From a virus, in the IMG/VR virus record IMGVR_UViG_3300011113_000784, positions 46,968-110,967 of that record: a stretch of DNA of 64,000 nt. One strand, given 5' to 3'. The notes under the pieces were generated by a model. That model saw only the letters and a list, made by a program, of their open reading frames with translations, did no database searches and was not told the DNA's origin. This document shows, piece after piece, positions 34,010-44,500 of this stretch (its first letter is position 1; every line of letters begins with the position of its first letter). The position numbers and the translations under genes are program-made.

Positions 34010-34940
34010 ATGTTGGCAAATTTTGTTCTTTTAGCATACCTTTGCGCCATGTGCCGCCATGTTGTTTGTACCACTTACTAGCCCAAGCATTCGCATAAGC
34101 AGAGTTTCCAGTTACGCATGGTTGATCATTAATTTGTGTAATCCATGTACTTAATGGAGTCTGAGGACACCAAACCATCTCGTTACCAGATGGGTGTACT
34201 TCAAAATTAGTCAATAATGGTAAGCCTTCACCAACAAACAATTTGGTATAGGACTCAAATCCCATTGTTTTTTCTAGCATTAAATTGCCATCTTGCTCAA
34301 TTATCCATTTGTGATCGAGGGTAGATGTAGCAAAGTAATGACCATCGCTATATATCTCGTAAACAGGAGCGTTTTCATGGACATGAATTTTTTCTATTTT
34401 GACAAATTTTCTTACTCTTTCTTGCACATCGAATGCCGCAATCTCATCACCTTCTTTTAATTCATTGTAATATTTCCAGCCATCTTTTGTTAAAGCTGGA
34501 TATGAAATGGGTAAGCAAGGATAAACATCAAATTTTTGTTTAGCTGCTGCTTTTGCCCTTGCCCATAGTGATGGGTTATTTGGCTTGTTTTTAGATGCCT
34601 CGTTTAATTCAATCATCTCTTGTTCTGTCATAAAGTCCTCCTTGAGATTTTCGTGACTAACCCAAACAGGCTTTCTGCCTTTGTGGTGGGTTTTCTTTTT
34701 CTCTGCTCTTCTTTTTTGTTCTGTAGCTTTTTTCTTAAGTTCAGGACTCATGGCAGCGGCTTTGGCAGCAGGACGACATTTGGGATAAGATTTCTTTTGA
34801 TCCTTTTTCCGTTTGCCTTTTTTTGCAGAAGCGCCGCATTCAGGATGTTTGCCAGACTTGTCTTTGCGGGAAATATCTACCCACTTTTCAGCAAACCATT
34901 TGCCTAATCCAGAATCGCTATATGTTTCATTAATATCCAT
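33963..34940 (-). CDS. DUF5872-type phage protein interrupted by a mini-intein
   Basis: 325 residues from ATG 34940 (a TTG at 34961 is less likely). N-extein: GLGKWFAEKWVDISRKDKSG, HPECGAS and SYPKCRPAAKAAAM, a conserved phage domain (DUF5872), then KAAAKQKFDVYP. This last motif normally continues SAYANAWASKWYKQHGGTW, which appears after the intein. Splicing would restore it exactly, leaving 187 residues. The end of the protein, TFTEWLHNRE, resembles the capsid-leader motif elsewhere. Role of the extein: small virion/DNA-associated phage protein of unknown function. Confidence 0.85.
   Translation of the reverse strand: MDINETYSDSGLGKWFAEKWVDISRKDKSGKHPECGASAKKGKRKKDQKKSYPKCRPAAKAAAMSPELKKKATEQKRRAEKKKTHHKGRKPVWVSHENLKEDFMTEQEMIELNEASKNKPNNPSLWARAKAAAKQKFDVYPCLPISYPALTKDGWKYYNELKEGDEIAAFDVQERVRKFVKIEKIHVHENAPVYEIYSDGHYFATSTLDHKWIIEQDGNLMLEKTMGFESYTKLFVGEGLPLLTNFEVHPSGNEMVWCPQTPLSTWITQINDQPCVTGNSAYANAWASKWYKQHGGTWRKGMLKEQNLPTFTEWLHNRENQSTSE
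34104..34517 (-). other. Mini-intein (Hint domain), 138 aa, without homing nuclease
   Basis: It begins with Cys of CLPISYPALTKDG (block A), has TSTLDHKW (block B, T-x-x-H) and ends WCPQTPLSTWITQ...CVTGN followed by Ser +1. The terminal residues are Gly-Asn rather than His-Asn, a known variant among phage inteins. Size and spacing leave no room for an endonuclease. The insertion sits between P and S of the conserved FDVYP|SAYA motif. Confidence 0.87.
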
Positions 34941-34995
34941 AAAACTATATATTTTTCTCAATGAAAATATTTATAAAATTAATATATATTATTGG

Positions 34996-35120
34996 ATTCG
35001 TGTAGTGGTGGGCGTTTTTGCTGTTTCCTGCTCCGGTACACGATTAAGGATTGTCCTGAAGATTAACAGCGTCAAGGCATCCCCTTTAAACCGTAGTGCA
35101 AACTACGGTTTTATTTTTAT
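34996..35120 (+). ncRNA. Possible small RNA ending in a strong terminator
   Basis: No gene lies on the plus strand here. TCGTGTA (34998-35004) pairs with TACACGA (35037-35043), GGATTGTCC forms a small hairpin, and the stretch ends with the terminator at 35089-35118. AT-rich sequence just upstream could be a promoter. The mixture of local hairpins, then a terminator, is what a short regulatory RNA looks like. Confidence 0.4.
35089..35118 (+). terminator. Intrinsic terminator
   Basis: AACCGTAGT / ACTACGGTT stem of 9 bp, a GCAA tetraloop and TTTATTTTTA after it. It is the clearest rho-independent terminator in the window. Confidence 0.85.
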
Positions 35121-35260
35121 TCAAAAAATGAATCATACCAAACATCAGATGATATCAAATTGTTCTCCCAATTCAAAGACCAAACTTCTTTGCAAAACAT
35201 GCTAACACGCCAAAAACTACTAAATTCACGACTCAAATCAAAACAATTGCTTTTTCTCAT
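35117..35260 (-). CDS. Small hypothetical protein, 47 aa
   Basis: Minus-strand ORF 23 nt after the methyltransferase stop with AAAGG ten bases before its ATG. Aromatic-rich and acidic at the end (SSDVWYDSFFE). No family. It ends at the terminator, consistent with being the last gene of that operon, but it may be chance. Confidence 0.4.
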   Translation of the reverse strand: MRKSNCFDLSREFSSFWRVSMFCKEVWSLNWENNLISSDVWYDSFFE

Positions 35261-35283
35261 TTGGTCAAAACCTTTCAATATTT

Positions 35284-36909
35284 TTAAGGTTTTATCATTT
35301 CTACAAACAAACTAATTTCTGGCAACATATCAAATGTTTCTCTGACAATTTGATCATGTCCTTGTCCAAAATGTCTTTTTTCTACAATAAATCCAACTTT
35401 TTCTCCAATGGTTTTTAACCCTTGATAATCATAAGCAATCTTATGTCCTTCAAATAACAATGACCAAAGTTTTCCACTCTCAAACTCATTATTAGCACAA
35501 TTGTCATTAATCTCATCAAACATGCTTAATTCTTTTGCTTGATAATAAGAGATTAATTTAGCTGCATCAGGCACAGCAATACGCAATACAGCACCTTTTT
35601 TCATACACCGATAACATTCACTAAGGAAATTAATTCCCTCTTGAACAGTCAAATGTTCAATCATGTGACTACTATAAGCCAAATCAATTACTTCATTATT
35701 GAATGGCAAAGGATTTTTTGCATCAATTGGCATAAACTTGTAACGATGCCTTGATGCAAATTCTTGCATATTAATAACATCGGTATTAATCCATCCATGA
35801 TAAAACATGTTGATGAAACTGCCAAAATTGACTTTGATCTTGTTGTCCCCAAATGGGATGTGTAAAGCTACATTCCCTCTTTCCAATTCTTCTTTATCAA
35901 CAACTTGTTGAGTTGCTGGCATTCTTTCTAGCCACCACTCTTTAGTTCTCAGTGTGCAATGCGTTTTATCAAATCCATCATCGTTTTCACCAAAGTCAAT
36001 GCCATGAATGCCTCGCTTAGATACACGATCAAGCTCTGCCAACACTGCTGGCAAATGTTCTTCTGGAATGTGTTCAAAGACAGCAGTAGAGAATGCTAAG
36101 TCAAACTCTTTATCATGGAAGCTCCAAGGAGTTTGACAAATGTCCCATTCAATTACATCGTTTGTAACTCTGGTTAATTGGCAGTGATGACTTATTTCCA
36201 AACCCTTGGCTTTTATGCCTGCATCATTGAAACGCTTGGTCATATAACCCCTAGCGGCACCAATCTCAAGGATCGATGTAGGGTTATGTTCCATAATTTT
36301 ATCGAAAGTCAACCAATGGACGGGATAATCCCAATAACCTTCATAAGCGTAACCGCCTACTTTGCCACCGCCATTAAAATAATGCTTGTCAAATAACTTT
36401 TTACGATCTTCTTTTTCTGGTTTTGTCACTTCGATTATCATGTCTGTCCCCAATGCTCCATGTGGTAAAATTATTACATTTTCAAATCCTGCTTCACGCA
36501 TCAATTTAATTGCGTAAACAGGACAAAGGCTATTTCTGTGAGTGTTTTCATCATAATTTTGATCACCAAATATGATGGATGAACTATCATCATTCCATTC
36601 TTCTTGATTCAAAACCCATTCCATTTGTCTTTTTGTGTTAGCAGTTACAAATACTGCTTTGCCATTTTCACGAAGTATTCTGAACACTTCTGAAATGAAT
36701 AGTTTTACTTTGCGCCATGAAAGATGTTCAATACAATAACAACTAAAAACGCCGTCATATGTGGCGTTAGTGAGTGGCAGAGGTTTGTTAAAATCTGCAA
36801 CAATATCTACAGTAGGACCAGAACGAACATCAACATTGGGTCGAAAATAAGGATTATCTCCACCACCTAGTTCAATAACATTTTTTGTAAATGGAAAAGT
36901 ATAACTCAT
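35284..36909 (-). CDS. Triple SAM-dependent methyltransferase, 541 aa
   Basis: ATG 36909 overlaps the upstream gene stop by ATGA. Three class I methyltransferase folds follow one another: (1) ~1-180, VIELGGGDNPYF and CYCIEHLSW; (2) ~185-360, ILEIGAARGYM and STAVFEHIPEE; (3) ~360-541, VNFGSFINMFYHGW, SSHMIEHLTVQ. In each the 'EHL/EHI' motif after the SAM loop is kept, which resembles sugar or O-methyltransferases of glycan clusters. The third lacks a clear G-x-G loop. Likely methylates sugars made by the adjacent glycosyltransferases. Confidence 0.82.
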   Translation of the reverse strand: MSYTFPFTKNVIELGGGDNPYFRPNVDVRSGPTVDIVADFNKPLPLTNATYDGVFSCYCIEHLSWRKVKLFISEVFRILRENGKAVFVTANTKRQMEWVLNQEEWNDDSSSIIFGDQNYDENTHRNSLCPVYAIKLMREAGFENVIILPHGALGTDMIIEVTKPEKEDRKKLFDKHYFNGGGKVGGYAYEGYWDYPVHWLTFDKIMEHNPTSILEIGAARGYMTKRFNDAGIKAKGLEISHHCQLTRVTNDVIEWDICQTPWSFHDKEFDLAFSTAVFEHIPEEHLPAVLAELDRVSKRGIHGIDFGENDDGFDKTHCTLRTKEWWLERMPATQQVVDKEELERGNVALHIPFGDNKIKVNFGSFINMFYHGWINTDVINMQEFASRHRYKFMPIDAKNPLPFNNEVIDLAYSSHMIEHLTVQEGINFLSECYRCMKKGAVLRIAVPDAAKLISYYQAKELSMFDEINDNCANNEFESGKLWSLLFEGHKIAYDYQGLKTIGEKVGFIVEKRHFGQGHDQIVRETFDMLPEISLFVEMIKP

Positions 36910-37913
36910 GACTCTAACATTCCTCTCCAAGTTTGCACATATGATTCTCTTATATTCTTCCAATTATAAGTTTGGGTATGTCTAATTAGTTCTTCTCTAA
37001 AATCCCATGTATTGGTCTTATACCAATCAATAGCTTTTGCAATACAATCTGGATCTTTCTTCATTACAAGCTTGCAATTATTGTCTAAACAATCAGCAGC
37101 GCCTACACCATAAGACGCAATGACTGGTCTGCCAAATGTCATTGCTTCAAGAATCTCAATACCAAAACCCTCTGTAACACTTGGCTGAACATAAACAGTA
37201 ATAGATTTGAAGAAATCATCTAAATTTTTCACATAACCAAGTATGTTGTAATTTGCTTTACCACCAAATTGGCGAATCATGTTTATAAGATATGGAGATT
37301 GCGCTCCCGCAAATGTCAAAACAGCATCTTTGTAGTTTAATTTTGCCCAAGCTTCAATTAGATACTTTATTCCCTTATCAGGTCCGATTTGACCTAAGTA
37401 TCCAACTGAAAAGGTTTTAGGATAAGAATAGTTAAAACCCTGATAACACCCATGTGGAATAATGGTTGTGTTTTTACAACCAAATTCTTGCATTATTTTG
37501 CTGCTATGTCTACTTGGACAAATCACAAGATCCGCATTTAGATAGCTAGATATATATTGATTCCATAGTGCAGGTTCAGTAATATGTGGAAAATCATAAG
37601 GAATACCAAGAATTTTAAATTCTTCTTGGCTTTCTTTGATGTCGTGTGCTGCTGCCGTGTAAGAAATCTTTACGCCTTTTTCTTTCAACTTTTTGGTTAG
37701 TTGAGGAAATGTTCCAGCATAAAAATGTGCCAATTTATATTTTTCTAAATCTGGAATATCAATTCCAACTTCTGCTTGAAATGGATCTTGCGTAGGTTGA
37801 GGATTGATAATATCAACCGGACCTAATTTGTTTAATGCTTCTAATTCGTTTTTGGTGACTGTTCCACCACCAGTTCCATTTCCAATTCTGTCACAAGTTA
37901 TGTAAAGAAACAT
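36906..37913 (-). CDS. GT4-family glycosyltransferase, 335 aa
   Basis: GT-B fold: TGGGTVTKNELEAL at the N-terminus, VICPSRHSSKIMQEFG, VGYLGQIGPDKGIKYLIEAW, and PSVTEGFGIEILEAMTFGRPVIAS with the E-x7-E donor motif. It ends overlapping the methyltransferase. Belongs to the cassette of sugar genes preceding the giant fibres. Confidence 0.88.
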   Translation of the reverse strand: MFLYITCDRIGNGTGGGTVTKNELEALNKLGPVDIINPQPTQDPFQAEVGIDIPDLEKYKLAHFYAGTFPQLTKKLKEKGVKISYTAAAHDIKESQEEFKILGIPYDFPHITEPALWNQYISSYLNADLVICPSRHSSKIMQEFGCKNTTIIPHGCYQGFNYSYPKTFSVGYLGQIGPDKGIKYLIEAWAKLNYKDAVLTFAGAQSPYLINMIRQFGGKANYNILGYVKNLDDFFKSITVYVQPSVTEGFGIEILEAMTFGRPVIASYGVGAADCLDNNCKLVMKKDPDCIAKAIDWYKTNTWDFREELIRHTQTYNWKNIRESYVQTWRGMLES

Positions 37914-37970
37914 TTGTTTTCCTTTAAGTAAATTCTGCTTAACTAGTTGTGTCTCTTAGTAAAGCTGATT

Positions 37971-39029
37971 TTACCAGCCACCTGTATCAATTGCCTCGTA
38001 GCACAGAGATTCGTATCGGTCCACCATGTTCTCGTATGAAAACTGTCTTGCCCATTCGATACAGTTTTCTGGCTTAATTGTGCTAACCGCATCTGCCCTT
38101 ATTAGATTCTCCATCTCTTCTTGAGTCCTAACTAAGAACCCAGTTTCTCCATGTTTAACTGTTTCACGCATGGCACCATTATCCCATGCAATTACAGGCA
38201 TTCCGCATAGTTGTGATTCTACAGGAGCAAGACCAAATGGTTCCCTATAATGCAAGTTAGGATGCAATAAGGCTTTATTTGAATTAAACCATTCTACACA
38301 TTCACTCCTAGTTTGATGTCCAATATATCTCAAATGAGGAGAAATGACACATGCGTCTTTTATTCTTCTGAGAAGATCTGGTTCGCCAGTAATTCTATCA
38401 TCGCCAACTAGATCAAGACTGACGCTGCAATTATTGGCTACATTAACTGCAATGTGCGGTCCTTTGATTGTACTAATTCTTGCCAAGAACAAATATCTAT
38501 TGTTTCTTGGTTTGTTGCTTCTAGAATAGAAATTGACATCCACGCCATTGTAAGCAGTTCTTGAACTACATTTGAGATGTGTTGTGCATACTTCAGCTTG
38601 ATCATGAGAAATACAAATTAAACATGGGAATGGTACAGGAGGAGCAGTGTGGTACATTGTTTCCACAGGAGCATGTAAGACACCCAAAACAGGTTGAGGA
38701 AGGTTACCTTCCATTTTCAGTATGTAAGACCATTTTTCCCAACTATGATCAATAATTACATCAAATTGATTAAGTTTTTGCCAATAGCCACTATAAGCTT
38801 GTCTTTCAGATTCACCCAAAGTTGTTTCATGTAACTTAGCATTAGTTTTTGATCCTCTTGGAGCAATAAGAGTTACATCATGACCTTTATTGTGCAGTCC
38901 TTCGGCACATTGCCAAGAGATCATTTCTAAACCGGCATAGCCATTTGGAGGACAAGGTAGAACTGTAGTAGAAATAACACAAATTTTAAGCTTATTTGTG
39001 TTCGTAGAAGGTAAGTGTGTCATTTTCAT
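37971..39029 (-). CDS. GT4-family glycosyltransferase, 352 aa
   Basis: N-domain: VISTTVLPCPPNGYAGLEMISWQCAEGL; C-domain: RYLFLARISTIKGPHIAV, ALLHPNLHYREPFGLAPVESQLCGMPVIAWDNGAMRE, ending with the usual C-terminal helix. Coupled by ATGA to the glycosyltransferase upstream on the same strand. Confidence 0.9.
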   Translation of the reverse strand: MKMTHLPSTNTNKLKICVISTTVLPCPPNGYAGLEMISWQCAEGLHNKGHDVTLIAPRGSKTNAKLHETTLGESERQAYSGYWQKLNQFDVIIDHSWEKWSYILKMEGNLPQPVLGVLHAPVETMYHTAPPVPFPCLICISHDQAEVCTTHLKCSSRTAYNGVDVNFYSRSNKPRNNRYLFLARISTIKGPHIAVNVANNCSVSLDLVGDDRITGEPDLLRRIKDACVISPHLRYIGHQTRSECVEWFNSNKALLHPNLHYREPFGLAPVESQLCGMPVIAWDNGAMRETVKHGETGFLVRTQEEMENLIRADAVSTIKPENCIEWARQFSYENMVDRYESLCYEAIDTGGW

Positions 39030-39697
39030 GGTTTAATTTCCAAAGGCTTGTATCCTTCTAAAGAAGAACTTGCATAGCCAATATGGCTACATTGTATGCT
39101 TGTATCGACATGAATTTTAAATCCATGATTTCGTGCATGTTTGCAGAATGTGAAGTCTTCACTTGTTTTTTCTAGGTGAGGAAGATCAGTACGGTCGCAT
39201 CGCCATTCAAACCAATGACAACGATTGCTTAATGGAGGCAATGTTTTAAGAACATCTCTGTGTATCAGAAGACATCCAGAACCAACAAAATCTACTTCAA
39301 TCAAGCTGTTTGCTGGGTATTCTGTGATCCATTGTGGTCCATTTGGACTGTCTTTTAACATTACAGGAGCTAAAGGAGGATATCTTCTGTAATAAACACC
39401 GCTAACAATTGGTTTATTATGGTTTATTAATCTAACTACAGTGTCTGGAGGGGCAATAACATCGTCATCAAGGAAGAATAACCATTCCCAACCTAATTCA
39501 ATTGTTTTTAAACATCCTGTATTTCGTGCCATGTCGAATGGCATTCCGCTCAATGCTGTCCAAGCACCATTGGGCAAATACATATTCCTTAGTCCAAATG
39601 CCCAAGCTGTTGTTACTGTTTCTCTAGTTAAAACACATCCAAGAACTCTATTTTGATTAACTGGTTGTGCGTTTATTTGTTCCCATGATCCCGGCAT
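39026..39697 (-). CDS. GT2-like (GT-A) glycosyltransferase, 223 aa
   Basis: VLGCVLTRETVTTAWAFGLRNM resembles the opening strand; WLFFLDDDVIAPPDTV supplies the DxD metal site, SGVYYRRYPPLAPV and EVDFVGSGCLLIHRD the acceptor lid, and EDFTFCKHARNHGFKIHVD the C-terminal strand with the catalytic acid. First gene of the minus-strand sugar operon; divergent from the next plus-strand gene. Confidence 0.8.
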   Translation of the reverse strand: MPGSWEQINAQPVNQNRVLGCVLTRETVTTAWAFGLRNMYLPNGAWTALSGMPFDMARNTGCLKTIELGWEWLFFLDDDVIAPPDTVVRLINHNKPIVSGVYYRRYPPLAPVMLKDSPNGPQWITEYPANSLIEVDFVGSGCLLIHRDVLKTLPPLSNRCHWFEWRCDRTDLPHLEKTSEDFTFCKHARNHGFKIHVDTSIQCSHIGYASSSLEGYKPLEIKP

Positions 39698-39771
39698 TTT
39701 TATTACCTGATAAGATTATAATTTAACATAGAACAAATTAATAAATTCTATATTAGGTTAAGGAGAAAATC

Positions 39772-40941
39772 ATGAGCGAACTTGTGCCAATCAATGAAAG
39801 AGTTAATAAAGCAATTGATTTAGTTAAGGAAATGGAAGATGCTTTTCTTGAGATTCAGCAACCAAGAACTGCTTATGTCTTGGAAAAATTTGTCGTAGGA
39901 CAACATGATCATGTCACACAAAGCTACGCACAGTGTGTATTGGAGCTTCAAGTAAAATATGATAATTTGAGGAGAGCAAAACTCAATAGAAGAAAACTTG
40001 AAATTAAGATTAAAGAATATGAAGACAAGGCAACAGAATTGGATTTAATTGAGGCTGATCTTGTCCGTATTGACTTGGAAGAACAAGATCGTGCTGTTTT
40101 AGGTGCTTTGAGAGAGTTTGAAGCTCTTTATAAACTTTGGAAGAATTTTCCTAAGAAATATACAAGGGCAGAGCTTGATGCTGCACAACCAGATTACTGG
40201 AAGGCAAGGCTTGAAAGACAAGCACAACAAGACCTCCAAGCTACTGGAAGAATCGGTGTTGGCAATAATGAAGCATTGCGTCAGATTGGTTTAACTGGAA
40301 CACCACAACTTGATCATATTAGAGAAGTTGAGAAGAAATATCTTGAAGTAGGAGATATCAAGGTTTTAGTTTGCGTACCGACTAGGGAAAAAGCTGAAAA
40401 GCTGCCTGTTCTTGAAAACTTGACAATTCCATCTGGTGTTCAAGTAAAGTTCTTGAATGTTTTCGGAAGGACTACTGCCGATGCCTACAACGAAGCTATT
40501 CAAACAGCTTTGAATGATGGGGCTGATTTTTTCCTCACTGTTGAAGATGATACTTTCCCACCAGATGATGCATTCTTTAAGATTTTGAAGCGTTATCGTG
40601 AATTAGGAGAACCTAAAGCTGTTATTGGTGGCTACTACATTAAAAAATCACCTACTAGAGAAGGTGTTCACATTACTGTTGCAAATGGTAAGCGTCAAGC
40701 TCTTACACTTAGTCAGCAAGATCGTGGACTTTATGAAGTTTATACTATCGCTCAGGGGTTTACTTTGTTCCCAATTCAATGCTTTTTGCAGACTGAATAC
40801 CCTTGGACTGTAACTACTTCACATTTGACACAAGATAGTTTCTTGTCGCAAAAGCTTAGAGACAAGGGATTTAAGTTGTTTGTTGATGGCGATATTCGTT
40901 GTCGTCATTTGGATGTAACTACTGGCGAATATTATGAATAA
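39772..40941 (+). CDS. Coiled-coil domain fused to a GT-A glycosyltransferase, 389 aa
   Basis: Residues 1-190 form charged coiled coils (KYDNLRRAKLNRRKLEIKIKEYEDKA). From ~200 a GT-A domain begins: VLVCVPTREKAEKL, DADFFLTVEDDTFPPDDA, with 'EDDT' as metal site, AVIGGYYIKKSPTREG and RHLDVTTGEYYE at the end. Related in plan to the gene across the divergent promoter region. AAGGAGAAAATC precedes the ATG. The coiled coil may anchor it to a virion or assembly partner. Confidence 0.7.
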   Translation: MSELVPINERVNKAIDLVKEMEDAFLEIQQPRTAYVLEKFVVGQHDHVTQSYAQCVLELQVKYDNLRRAKLNRRKLEIKIKEYEDKATELDLIEADLVRIDLEEQDRAVLGALREFEALYKLWKNFPKKYTRAELDAAQPDYWKARLERQAQQDLQATGRIGVGNNEALRQIGLTGTPQLDHIREVEKKYLEVGDIKVLVCVPTREKAEKLPVLENLTIPSGVQVKFLNVFGRTTADAYNEAIQTALNDGADFFLTVEDDTFPPDDAFFKILKRYRELGEPKAVIGGYYIKKSPTREGVHITVANGKRQALTLSQQDRGLYEVYTIAQGFTLFPIQCFLQTEYPWTVTTSHLTQDSFLSQKLRDKGFKLFVDGDIRCRHLDVTTGEYYE

Positions 40942-41527
40942 TAAAATTAACTGTGAATTAGTTTTTCCAACCACAATATTCTTCTGTGATCTTCATGATA
41001 GTTATCGTGAAGATCTGATTGATTACACAAGATATTGTCAAGCTGTTGATCCAATTGGTGTGGAAAAAACCAATATGGGTGGCGGTTGGCAAAGTAAGGA
41101 CAATTGGCTTGATAATCCATCGTGCAAACTTTTAAAGGATGACTTAGAAAATGTGGTAAATAATATTTGTGAATCACTAAAAATAAAAGAAAAATTAAAG
41201 ATTTATAATTCTTGGGTGAATGTAAATCCTACTGGTGGATATAATGTTGCCCATATGCATCCAAGGAATTTATTTTCTGGGTGTTATTATTTACAAACTC
41301 CTAAAGATTGTGGAAATATAATTTTTTATTCTCCTTTACATGCTAAGGAAATGATTGATGCTAGTTATAATGAAATGAGTATTATTACTGCAAATCATTT
41401 AATTTATCCAGCTATTGCTGGTCGTGTTTATTTGTTTCCATCTTGGTTGCAGCATAGTGTTCAAACCAATCTATCTTCTGAAGATAGAATTAGCATGAGT
41501 TTTAATGTGTTTTTTGAAAATTTTTAA
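40934..41527 (+). CDS. 2-oxoglutarate/Fe(II)-dependent oxygenase-like protein
   Basis: 197 residues of the putative 2OG-Fe(II) oxygenase (TIGR02466-like) type. Residues 'VNVNPTGGYNVAHMHPRNLFSGCYYLQTP' contain the first iron ligand, 'GRVYLFPSWLQHSVQTN' the second His and 'RISMSFN' the Arg for 2-oxoglutarate. It would hydroxylate a sugar or protein side chain; its overlap with the glycosyltransferase and closeness to the fibre genes suggest a role in decoration. It ends 4 nt into the opposite fibre gene. Confidence 0.8.
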   Translation: MNNKINCELVFPTTIFFCDLHDSYREDLIDYTRYCQAVDPIGVEKTNMGGGWQSKDNWLDNPSCKLLKDDLENVVNNICESLKIKEKLKIYNSWVNVNPTGGYNVAHMHPRNLFSGCYYLQTPKDCGNIIFYSPLHAKEMIDASYNEMSIITANHLIYPAIAGRVYLFPSWLQHSVQTNLSSEDRISMSFNVFFENF

Positions 41528-44500
41528 CGCATATTATATGGCAATGTGCCTTGGAATCCGCTTCTGATCATCATGGGGCTTGGCATTACAAAAAGTCCTC
41601 CACTCATGGCAACACCAATAGATTGTTGCATGTCTCCTGAAAGGAATGGTGCGCCCGAAGCTGCTCCTCCCATGAATCCGCTTCTGTTTACAATAAAACC
41701 ACCTGATCCGACATAAAGTGGTTGTCCTTGAAATCCTGATGCGACTTGACCTGAAACAGTTTGACCAACATATCCATAGTAGAAAACTCTGCCAGTCGTT
41801 CCACTTAGAATTGCACCACTTGTTACACCAATTGCGGGAAGTCTTAATCCGCTTGCTCTTTCTGCTCTACGAATGAGGTTACCAGAACCAATGCATACTG
41901 CTTTTATTCCAGAAATCAGTTCTCCTGCAAGGAAATAATCAAACATTGGTCTGTTTGTGTTTATTTGCGCTGTTTCTGCTAGGTTATAAGGGAATGCTGC
42001 ATTTTGTCCACTAGCAGTTACCAATGTAATAGTACCGGATGCTAATTTGCTGCTAGTAAGATAAGCTAATGAAGTATCACCAAGATGCACATTTCCAATT
42101 TGTCCGCTACCAATACTCACATATTGAATTACATCTCCAAGAAATGCTGGGAAGTTGATGACACCGCTTCCAATATTGCCAGAAAGTATTGTGGCGTTTG
42201 CAAAATGAACTCTTGCAATTTCTCCTGATTGAATGTTTCCACTCGCAATGCCTCGGTTTGAGAAGTTATTTGTGGTTCCATCGCTAAATACAACGCCTGA
42301 AACAATGTTTCCGCTTAATATTGAACCAGATGCTAAGTTAGTAAAACGAATTTTGTCTGCTGTTGTTGTTGTAATTTTTCCAGATATAATAATTGTGTTG
42401 TATGTGTATACAGGAGCAGTTCCTCCATCAACACCATAACCAACATATCTAGATTGGCTTAAATTAGCAGTTGTTTGAGCGGCAGTGGTGTCTGTTGAAT
42501 ATGTTAATTTGTCTGCCAAAGAAACAATTCCAGTAGAAGGAAGTCCGCCAGCAAAATATCCTGCTATTGAAACATTAGAAACTCCAGCAGGTGCCCATCT
42601 TCCTTGGCTGAGATTTGCACTTGTTTGAGCAGCAGTTGTGTCAGTTGAAAATGTTATTTTATCTGCTGTTGCCAAGTAGCTTGTTGAACCATCGCCACCA
42701 GCAAAATAACCTTTTGTTATCCCTTCTGAAACGCCTGTTAAATAAACTCTTGTTTGACTAACATTTGCAGTTGTTTGGACAGCAGTTGTATCAGTTGAAT
42801 ATGTTAATTTGTCTGTCAAATCAGTGACGGCATTATTACTAAATCCGCCAGCAAAATAACCTTTTGTGCCTTCTCCATTACATCCTGCTAAACCATATCT
42901 AGCAAGACTTAAATTTGCCGTTGTTTGAGCCACGGTTGATTCATTAGAATATGTTATCTTATCAGCAATATTGCTAAAATTGTTACTATATCCACCAGCA
43001 AAATATCCTTTTGTTGTTCCTTCTGTAACTCCAGCCAAGCCCCATCTGTTTTGGCTTATGTTCGCACTTGTTTGAGAAAATGTTGTATCTGATAAGTATA
43101 TTATTTTTTCTGTAGCGGCGGTATAATTTACAGCGGTAGTAAGACCGCCAGTAAAATATCCTTTTGTTCCTTCGCCAGAACATCCAGCTAAATAACCTCT
43201 TCCCAACCTTAGATTTGCGGTTGTTTGGGCAGTAGTTGTATCATTTGAATATGTAATTTTATCTGTTGTTGCAAAAAATAAGTTTCCATCTGAACCACCA
43301 GCAAAATAACCAGCTTTATCTGTAGATGAAATATATGAAAAACAGTTTAAATTTATGGAGTTATTGTTAAACATGAATGCGGTTATACCGCCAGATACAT
43401 ATTGTGCTGTTGGAACAGTCCACAATCCGCTTGTTAAATTATCACTTGCTACACAGCCAAAGTTAAAACTTCCAGAAGATAAGGATGTATCTGCAAAATG
43501 ACCGCTGTTTACTGCGGTTAATGCAATGCTAAATTGATATATTTGTCCACTTGCAATAGCTCCACTTTCGACTCCGTTATTTCCTATAGCTGTATTTCCA
43601 ATTATACCGCTTGCTATATCGCCACTTTGTATCGCATTGTTTGCAATCAAGTCATTAGAAATAATACTTGGCTCAAAGTTACCACTTAATACAGAGTTAT
43701 TATCAGCGTATACAACAGAGCCAGATGCAAATTTTCCGCTTGCATTTATTGCACCAGAAGCAATGTCGAAATTATTGATTTCTCCGCTTGCTATATGCGG
43801 AGACACTATTCTACCACTTTGAATATCGCCACTATTAACTGATTGGTTTGCAAAAGCAAAATTAAATAAAGCTCCTGATGACAATGCAGTTACAGATATA
43901 CCACCACTATAAATAAGATCGCTATTAATGCTATTATTAGCAAATGCTGCAACTGATCCGCTTGAAATAGAACCACTTATAACAGATGCTTCTCCTAATT
44001 CAAAACTGGTTACTGTTCCACTTTGAATGCTTCCTGAAACAACTGAATTATCAGCAAACATATCAGATGTAATTATACCAGATCCAAGCGTTCCTGAAAC
44101 TAAATGAAAACGACTTATTTGACCGCTTGCGATACTACCACTTACTACTGAATTGTCACCAAATACATAAGAAAATTCTTGACCTGCTCCTACTAAATTA
44201 TATCTTCCTTGGCTTAAATTAGCCGTTGTTTGTGCTGCAATTGTGTCATCTGAATAAGTTAATTTGTCTGTAGTTGTAGAAACAGTTGTTCCGTTATCCG
44301 TAGTGCCACCAGCAAAATATCCTTTGGTGGCTCCCTCAGTAACTGATCCAAGCACCCACGATCTTGGTTGACTTAAATTAAGAGTCGTTTGAGAAGATGT
44401 AGTATCTGTAGAGTAAATTATTTTATTTCTAAGTGACATAGCAGTGTTGTCAGAGGCTATTAAGTAACCTTTTGTTCCTTCACCAGAACATCCATATGGT

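Noticed and set aside
34813-35205. 130-aa plus-strand ORF
   Set aside because: It starts inside the intein-bearing gene on the other strand, has no ribosome site and no coherent protein pattern; the region after 34962 is better explained by RNA structure and a terminator.
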